Shown here: positions 23,231-27,123 of the stretch, piece by piece | Numbering within the stretch: the first letter of the stretch is position 1 | Layout: each line of letters starts with the position of its first letter | From: JAUVXY01 sp964392345 | GTDB taxonomy: Bacteria; Actinomycetota; Humimicrobiia; Humimicrobiales; Humimicrobiaceae | Assembly: GCA_964392345.1 (NCBI GenBank) | Contig: CAYMPQ010000017.1 | Span: 1 to 27,123 of the forward strand | Length of the DNA: 27,123 bases | Reading direction: 5' to 3' | Translations under genes and position numbers: made by a program | Notes under the pieces: generated by a model | Database searches by the model: none | What the model was told of the DNA's origin: nothing | The model's input: only the letters and a program-made list of their open reading frames with translations

Positions 23231-24697
23231 ATGGGAAAAAACATAAAGTTCGGTACAGATGGATGGAGAGCTGTTATAGCAGAAGACTTTACATTTGAAA
23301 ATGTAAAATTAGTAGCACTTGCTATTGCTGATTACCTCAAAAAAAGCAACAGGGATAAAAAAGGAGTGCTGGTAGGATATGACAACAGGTTTTTATCAAA
23401 AGAATTTTCAAAACAGGCAGGATATGCACTGTCAAGCAAGGGGCTCAGGGTATACCTGTCAAAGGAATCTGTGCCAACCCCGGTGGTTGCATTTATGTTA
23501 AGAGAGTTAAATTTAGATGGAGCAATAATGATCACTGCAAGCCATAACCCTCCTGAATACAATGGAATAAAGTTTATACCTTATTACGGAGGCCCTGCTG
23601 GAGATAAAATAACTAAAGAGATAGAAAAAAATTTAACTAAATTAATAGTTGATAAAAATACCAATATTGTTGATTTTAAAGATACTGAAATTAAAAGGTT
23701 TGAGGACAATTTTAAGTATGTGTCAAATCTTGATAGTTATAAGATAAAAATACAAAAAATGGTTGACGAAGATCTAATAAAAAAGTCAAATCTAAAATTA
23801 ATAGCAGATACAATGCATGGTTCAGGAAGCAAGGTTCTGCCGGAAATATTAAAAGATAATTTAGAGTTAGAAGCAAAAATTCTTAATAATGACAGGGACC
23901 CATTATTTGGAGGAATGCTGCCAGATCCTTCAGAGAGTAATTTAGATTTGATGAAAAATGAAATTTTAAAAAATAATCTTGATCTGGGAGTAGCTCTTGA
24001 TGGAGATGCTGACAGGTTTGGTGTTATTGATGGCAAAGGCATCTTTATTAGTCCAAACAATGTTATACCTATGATACTTTATCATCTACTGAAAACACGC
24101 AAGTTTGACCACAGTGATATTGCTGTAAGAACTGTTGCTACAACACATTTAATTGATGAAATTTGCAGAAAAAACAAAATAAAATTATTAGAAACACCGG
24201 TAGGCTTTAAATATATTGGCATGGAAATGTTGAACAATAATGTTATTATAGGTGGGGAAGAAAGCGGAGGACTAAGTATAAAGAATCACATTCCCGAAAA
24301 AGACGGCATACTGGCTGGCATGCTTTTAATTGAAGTCCAATCATTTCTTAAGAAAAACTATGGTAAAAAATATCTTTCAGATTATTTAAATGAAATTTAC
24401 AATGAATTTGGAACTTTTTACAATACAAGAATTGATATAAAAATTCCCACAGATAAAAAAGGCAGCATAATTGAGTTCTTTTTCAGCCAGAAAAATAAGC
24501 TTATCTGTGGTAGAAAAGTTACAGATATAATAGATAAAGATGGAGTAAAATTACTTATAGAAAATAAAAGCTGGATACTGATAAGGCCGTCCGGTACCGA
24601 GCCATTAATCAGGTGCTACATTGAGGCAATAGATAAAACATACTTTGAAGCCATAAAGGATTTTGTAAAACAAAATATTAAGAATTTAACAAATTAA
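23231..24697 (+). CDS. Phosphoglucomutase/phosphomannomutase family protein
   Basis: Alpha-D-phosphohexomutase that interconverts 1- and 6-phosphates of glucose, mannose or a related sugar. The four domains are marked by the phosphoserine loop TASHNPPEYNG (Ser104), the metal loop DGDADRFG (257-264), the sugar loop GGEESGGLSI (near 342) and the phosphate loop RPSGTEPLIRCY (near 452). The length of 488 residues is normal. Substrate choice cannot be read from sequence; GEESGG with a glycine-rich follow-on fits glucose/mannose enzymes, while GlmM is less likely at this length. It follows the tRNA by 82 bases with no Shine-Dalgarno site. Confidence 0.92.
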   Translation: MGKNIKFGTDGWRAVIAEDFTFENVKLVALAIADYLKKSNRDKKGVLVGYDNRFLSKEFSKQAGYALSSKGLRVYLSKESVPTPVVAFMLRELNLDGAIMITASHNPPEYNGIKFIPYYGGPAGDKITKEIEKNLTKLIVDKNTNIVDFKDTEIKRFEDNFKYVSNLDSYKIKIQKMVDEDLIKKSNLKLIADTMHGSGSKVLPEILKDNLELEAKILNNDRDPLFGGMLPDPSESNLDLMKNEILKNNLDLGVALDGDADRFGVIDGKGIFISPNNVIPMILYHLLKTRKFDHSDIAVRTVATTHLIDEICRKNKIKLLETPVGFKYIGMEMLNNNVIIGGEESGGLSIKNHIPEKDGILAGMLLIEVQSFLKKNYGKKYLSDYLNEIYNEFGTFYNTRIDIKIPTDKKGSIIEFFFSQKNKLICGRKVTDIIDKDGVKLLIENKSWILIRPSGTEPLIRCYIEAIDKTYFEAIKDFVKQNIKNLTN

Positions 24698-24716
24698 ACA
24701 AAGCAGTAAACATATA

Positions 24717-24744
24717 TTGATAAATTATAAATGTACTATAAAAT
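24717..24744 (+). promoter_or_regulatory. Candidate promoter of the FHA-MerR genes
   Basis: TTGATA (24717-24722, 5 of 6), a 16-base spacer, and TAAAAT (24739-24744, 5 of 6). The start would be near 24751, about 15 bases before the ATG at 24766. This suggests a new transcription unit for the GarA-like and FtsR-like genes and perhaps dac. Confidence 0.5.
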
Positions 24745-24765
24745 GATACATAAAGAAATTTAAAA

Positions 24766-25173
24766 ATGGAAAATAAAATGAATAAAACAAAACAGACAGA
24801 ATCAATTAAAAAAACTGATGCCGGATACCCGGAAGAAATATCAAAAGATATATTAAGCGACCTGCAGAAAATACCTGAGGGCAGGGCTGGAATTGTAGTA
24901 ATAAAAGGGCCTAATGTGGGCGAAAAGTTTTTTTTGATTAAACCTAAATTTGAAATTGGCAGAAGCCATGATTCAGATATCTTGCTGGATGATATAACAG
25001 TATCAAGAAAACACGCAGTTTTAGAGAAGGTTGACAACGACTACATGATTTCTGATTTAAGCAGTTTGAATGGTACTTATGTAAACGGTGAAATAGTAAA
25101 TAGCAGCAAATTAAAAAAAGGCGATAAAATACAAATAGGAAAATATATCTTTTTATTTTTTCATTCTAAGTAA
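24766..25173 (+). CDS. GarA/OdhI-like FHA domain protein
   Basis: Phosphothreonine-binding regulator. In mycobacteria and corynebacteria GarA/OdhI is phosphorylated by Ser/Thr kinases and controls 2-oxoglutarate metabolism. The 135-residue protein has a charged N-terminal tail (1-35) and then PEGRAGIVVIKGPNVGEKF, which aligns with the GarA lead-in. The FHA core has Gly65-Arg66, Ser80-x-x-His83 and Asn102-Gly103 (SLNGTYVNGE), ending KIQIGKYIFLFF as in GarA. The N-terminal ETTS phospho-acceptor motif of GarA is missing; the tail has only isolated Thr residues (TESIKKTD). An ATG at 24778 could also start it. It lies 33 bases before the FtsR-like gene. Confidence 0.85.
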   Translation: MENKMNKTKQTESIKKTDAGYPEEISKDILSDLQKIPEGRAGIVVIKGPNVGEKFFLIKPKFEIGRSHDSDILLDDITVSRKHAVLEKVDNDYMISDLSSLNGTYVNGEIVNSSKLKKGDKIQIGKYIFLFFHSK

Positions 25174-25206
25174 ATTTTTTTAGGAATTTTTAATAAAGGA
25201 TTTTAA

Positions 25207-25929
25207 ATGAATAAAAAACCGGAAAAACCTTACATAAATATTGGAAAATTAGTAAAAAAATTTAAAAAATATTACCCTGATTTAACAAGCAGTAAGTTGA
25301 GATTCCTAGAATTAAAAGGACTTGTATCCCCAAAAAGATCGCAAAATAAATACAGGGTATATTATAAAGACGATGTAGAGAAAATATACTTCATATTAAA
25401 AATGCAAAAAGACTACTTTATGCCTCTTGATGTAATAAAGAAAAAATTAAATTCAGTAGATTTTAAAAAAATTTCAAAAGATAAAAACTTTTTTGAAAAT
25501 TTACAGTTAAAACTTGAAAAGGAACATAAACCTTATGAAACAGAAGAAACACTTACTGCTGGCGACTTGATGAAAAAATATAAGCTACCCCAATCTCTTA
25601 TAAAAGACTTAACAGATAACAGTATTATTGGATTAGCAGAAGAAGATGGACAGTATACATTATGCAGAGAAGATATAGAGATTGCTAAAATATTAAATAA
25701 ACTTTCAAAATTTGGAATTCATGTCAGACATCTAAAAGTACTTGAAAATTTCGCAAATCGCAATTCTTCGTTCATGCAGCAAATCATTTTGCCCTTAATC
25801 AAATCTTCAGATAAAAAGTCCCACAGAAAAGCTTCCAAATTGTTATCCCAGCTGGCAGAGGACCTTTGCAGTGTTTACATGCTCCTGGTTAGAAGAGAAA
25901 ATAGGAAATTCCTGGAAAAATATAAATGA
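25207..25929 (+). CDS. MerR family regulator, FtsR-like
   Basis: DNA-binding regulator with an N-terminal MerR winged helix. INIGKLVKKFKKYYPDLTSSKLRFLELKGLVSPKRSQ (here split: the LTSSKLRFLELKGLVSPKR helix-turn-helix) and YRVYYKDDVEKIYFILKMQKD are close to the FtsR (Rv1828) pattern, including the extra residues between helices 1 and 2. The following 160 residues include ETLTAGDLMKKYKLPQSLIKDL, a second helix-turn-helix-like region, and a helical tail. AAAGGA precedes the ATG by six bases. In mycobacteria this gene follows garA and affects ftsZ-linked cell division; that role here is inferred. Its TGA overlaps the dac ATG. Confidence 0.82.
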   Translation: MNKKPEKPYINIGKLVKKFKKYYPDLTSSKLRFLELKGLVSPKRSQNKYRVYYKDDVEKIYFILKMQKDYFMPLDVIKKKLNSVDFKKISKDKNFFENLQLKLEKEHKPYETEETLTAGDLMKKYKLPQSLIKDLTDNSIIGLAEEDGQYTLCREDIEIAKILNKLSKFGIHVRHLKVLENFANRNSSFMQQIILPLIKSSDKKSHRKASKLLSQLAEDLCSVYMLLVRRENRKFLEKYK

Positions 25930-27123
25930 TAAATAAAGAATCTGCTTTTAAACAAGCTTCATTAAAAAAAATTATTTTTTTATTTCTATCATTTATATTG
26001 ATAGCGAGCATTAACTGGCTCTCTTTTCCTGCCAGTATCTACGGTGAAGCATCCGGTGAAGTAAAAATAACTGCTGAGTCTGCACTGGTGGTAGATTTTA
26101 AAACCGGCAATATTCTTTACGAAAAAAATTCCAATAAAAAAATATTTCCAGCAAGTACAACAAAAATGCTCACAGCAATAGTGGCCATCGAAAATATTGA
26201 TGACTATAGCGAAGTTGTAAAAATATCTAAAAACGCCTCCGGAAGAAACCACTCGGCATTTAGGTTCAGTAAAGGTGATGAGATAAGTTTGATGGACTTA
26301 TTAAAAGCTTCATTGATTTGCTCTCACAATAATGCCGCTGTTGCACTTGCTGAATATGTTTGTGGGAACGTGGAAGACTTTATAAAAATAATGAACTTAA
26401 AAGCTAAAGAAATTGGTGCCGTAAACTCAAATTTTGAAAATACAAATGGATTGGACTCAGAATATCCTAATCATAAAACAACTGCCTATGATCTGGCAGT
26501 AATAGCAAAATATTGCCTTTCCAATAATTTATTTAAACAAATCGTCAACACACAAAAAGATTATATACACATAAATGGTAAAGAAATTGAGATAAAAAAC
26601 ACAAACGATCTCTTGCCTTATGACTATATTGGCGGGGTAAAAACAGGATACACAGAAAATGCAGGATTTTGTGTTGTGCTTTATTCAGATAAAAATGATC
26701 TGGAACTGATAACTGTAGTGCTTGGATGCAGTTCTGTTGAGGACAGAAAAAACGACAGCATAAGACTGCTAAACTGGGCATACGATAACTTTGACTATAT
26801 AAATATAGTAGATTCCGGTAAAGTGTATAAAACTATAAATATCGGTGATCAAACAAAAGTTTATCTAGACCTGTACCCTGATTCTGATTTTACAAAATTG
26901 ATAAATCTAAACAGCGATGAAATAAGTTTAAAGCACGACATAGATGATGATATAAAACTTCCAGTACTTAAAAACCAGGTACTGGGAACCCTTGACGTTT
27001 ACATAAATGAAGACAAGCAAGCAGATATGCGCTTAATTTCAAAAGATGCTGTTGAGAAACCTTATGTATATCAGAAAATAGACAACAGCAAAGAATTGCA
27101 GTCCAGAAAAATGTTGTTTTTTT
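25926..27123 (+). CDS. D-alanyl-D-alanine carboxypeptidase (S11, PBP5/DacF-like), 3' partial
   Basis: Penicillin-binding serine peptidase that trims peptidoglycan stem peptides. The ATG overlaps the MerR stop (ATGA). The first 399 residues are in the window and the frame runs off the right edge. A signal peptide or anchor is visible (basic KK at 14-15, hydrophobic 16-35, possible cleavage after residue 40, IYG-EA). The catalytic motifs are Ser77-Thr-Thr-Lys80 (SxxK), Ser133-His-Asn135 (SxN) and Lys239-Thr-Gly (KTG). The domain after about residue 275 is the beta-rich PBP5 C-terminal region, cut before its membrane-binding helix. No separate ORF line would show it because it lacks a stop here. 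Confidence 0.93.
   Translation, partial: MINKESAFKQASLKKIIFLFLSFILIASINWLSFPASIYGEASGEVKITAESALVVDFKTGNILYEKNSNKKIFPASTTKMLTAIVAIENIDDYSEVVKISKNASGRNHSAFRFSKGDEISLMDLLKASLICSHNNAAVALAEYVCGNVEDFIKIMNLKAKEIGAVNSNFENTNGLDSEYPNHKTTAYDLAVIAKYCLSNNLFKQIVNTQKDYIHINGKEIEIKNTNDLLPYDYIGGVKTGYTENAGFCVVLYSDKNDLELITVVLGCSSVEDRKNDSIRLLNWAYDNFDYINIVDSGKVYKTINIGDQTKVYLDLYPDSDFTKLINLNSDEISLKHDIDDDIKLPVLKNQVLGTLDVYINEDKQADMRLISKDAVEKPYVYQKIDNSKELQSRKMLFF

Noticed and set aside
23041..23244. Minus-strand 67-codon open frame reading ...SGREDLNLRPPVPHTG...
   Set aside because: It is the antisense of the tRNA-Pro gene; this peptide is a well-known spurious annotation over tRNA genes.
1..27123. CRISPR array, insertion sequence, prophage or defence island
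   Set aside because: No direct-repeat array, transposase, terminal inverted repeats or defence domains are visible; the only recombinase is XerD-like housekeeping.

Overview
This window is about two-thirds A+T. Nearly all of it is a dense run of bacterial housekeeping genes on the plus strand, in short co-directional operons with gaps of a few bases or small overlaps. Translation fits the standard bacterial code, with TGA used as a stop (for example der, plsC-side genes and gpsA). A 100-base run of N (10619-10718) marks an assembly joint, so this is probably a draft or metagenome-derived contig.

The gene content suggests a low-GC relative of Actinomycetota, by inference. The strongest clue is the adjacent pair of a GarA-type FHA protein and an FtsR-type MerR regulator (24766-25929), which is the pair known from mycobacteria (Rv1827-Rv1828). 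The order recN / Nudix / xerD / scpA-scpB / cmk / der is also common in Actinomycetota and Firmicutes. The first part (M24 peptidase-efp-nusB-ispA-nadK-recN) recalls the Bacillus yqhT-efp...recN neighbourhood, and the EF-P tip loop is Bacillus-like.

Layout. 1-2356: three pseudopilin or minor-pilin-like genes, the tail of a type IV pilus or type II secretion-like cluster. 2400-8225: M24 peptidase, EF-P, NusB, prenyl diphosphate synthase, NAD kinase, RecN. 8215-11283: a Lit-like (DUF1461) membrane protein, an M20 peptidase, a Nudix hydrolase cut by the gap, and the catalytic half of a XerD-like recombinase. 11386-15432: site-2 protease, TrpRS with its own promoter, ScpA, ScpB and a divergent NAD synthase. 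15433-15784: the only sizeable gene-free stretch. On the minus strand it appears to encode a structured RNA of about 170 nt. 15785-21855: TyrA, AroA, Cmk, PlsC, IspH, Der. 21958-24697: GpsA, tRNA-Pro(GGG), a phosphohexomutase. 24766-27123: GarA-like, FtsR-like, and a D,D-carboxypeptidase running off the right edge.

Together the genes cover isoprenoid synthesis (ispA, ispH), NAD(P) metabolism (nadK, nadE), chromosome maintenance (recN, xerD, scpAB), aromatic amino acids (tyrA, aroA), phospholipid precursors (plsC, gpsA), ribosome assembly and translation (der, efp, trpS, nusB) and the envelope (Lit-like, site-2 protease, Dac). The most interesting unexplained element is the minus-strand RNA candidate at 15482-15653. 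It has a near-consensus promoter, an A/T-rich UP-like tract, several mutually consistent stems and an intrinsic terminator.
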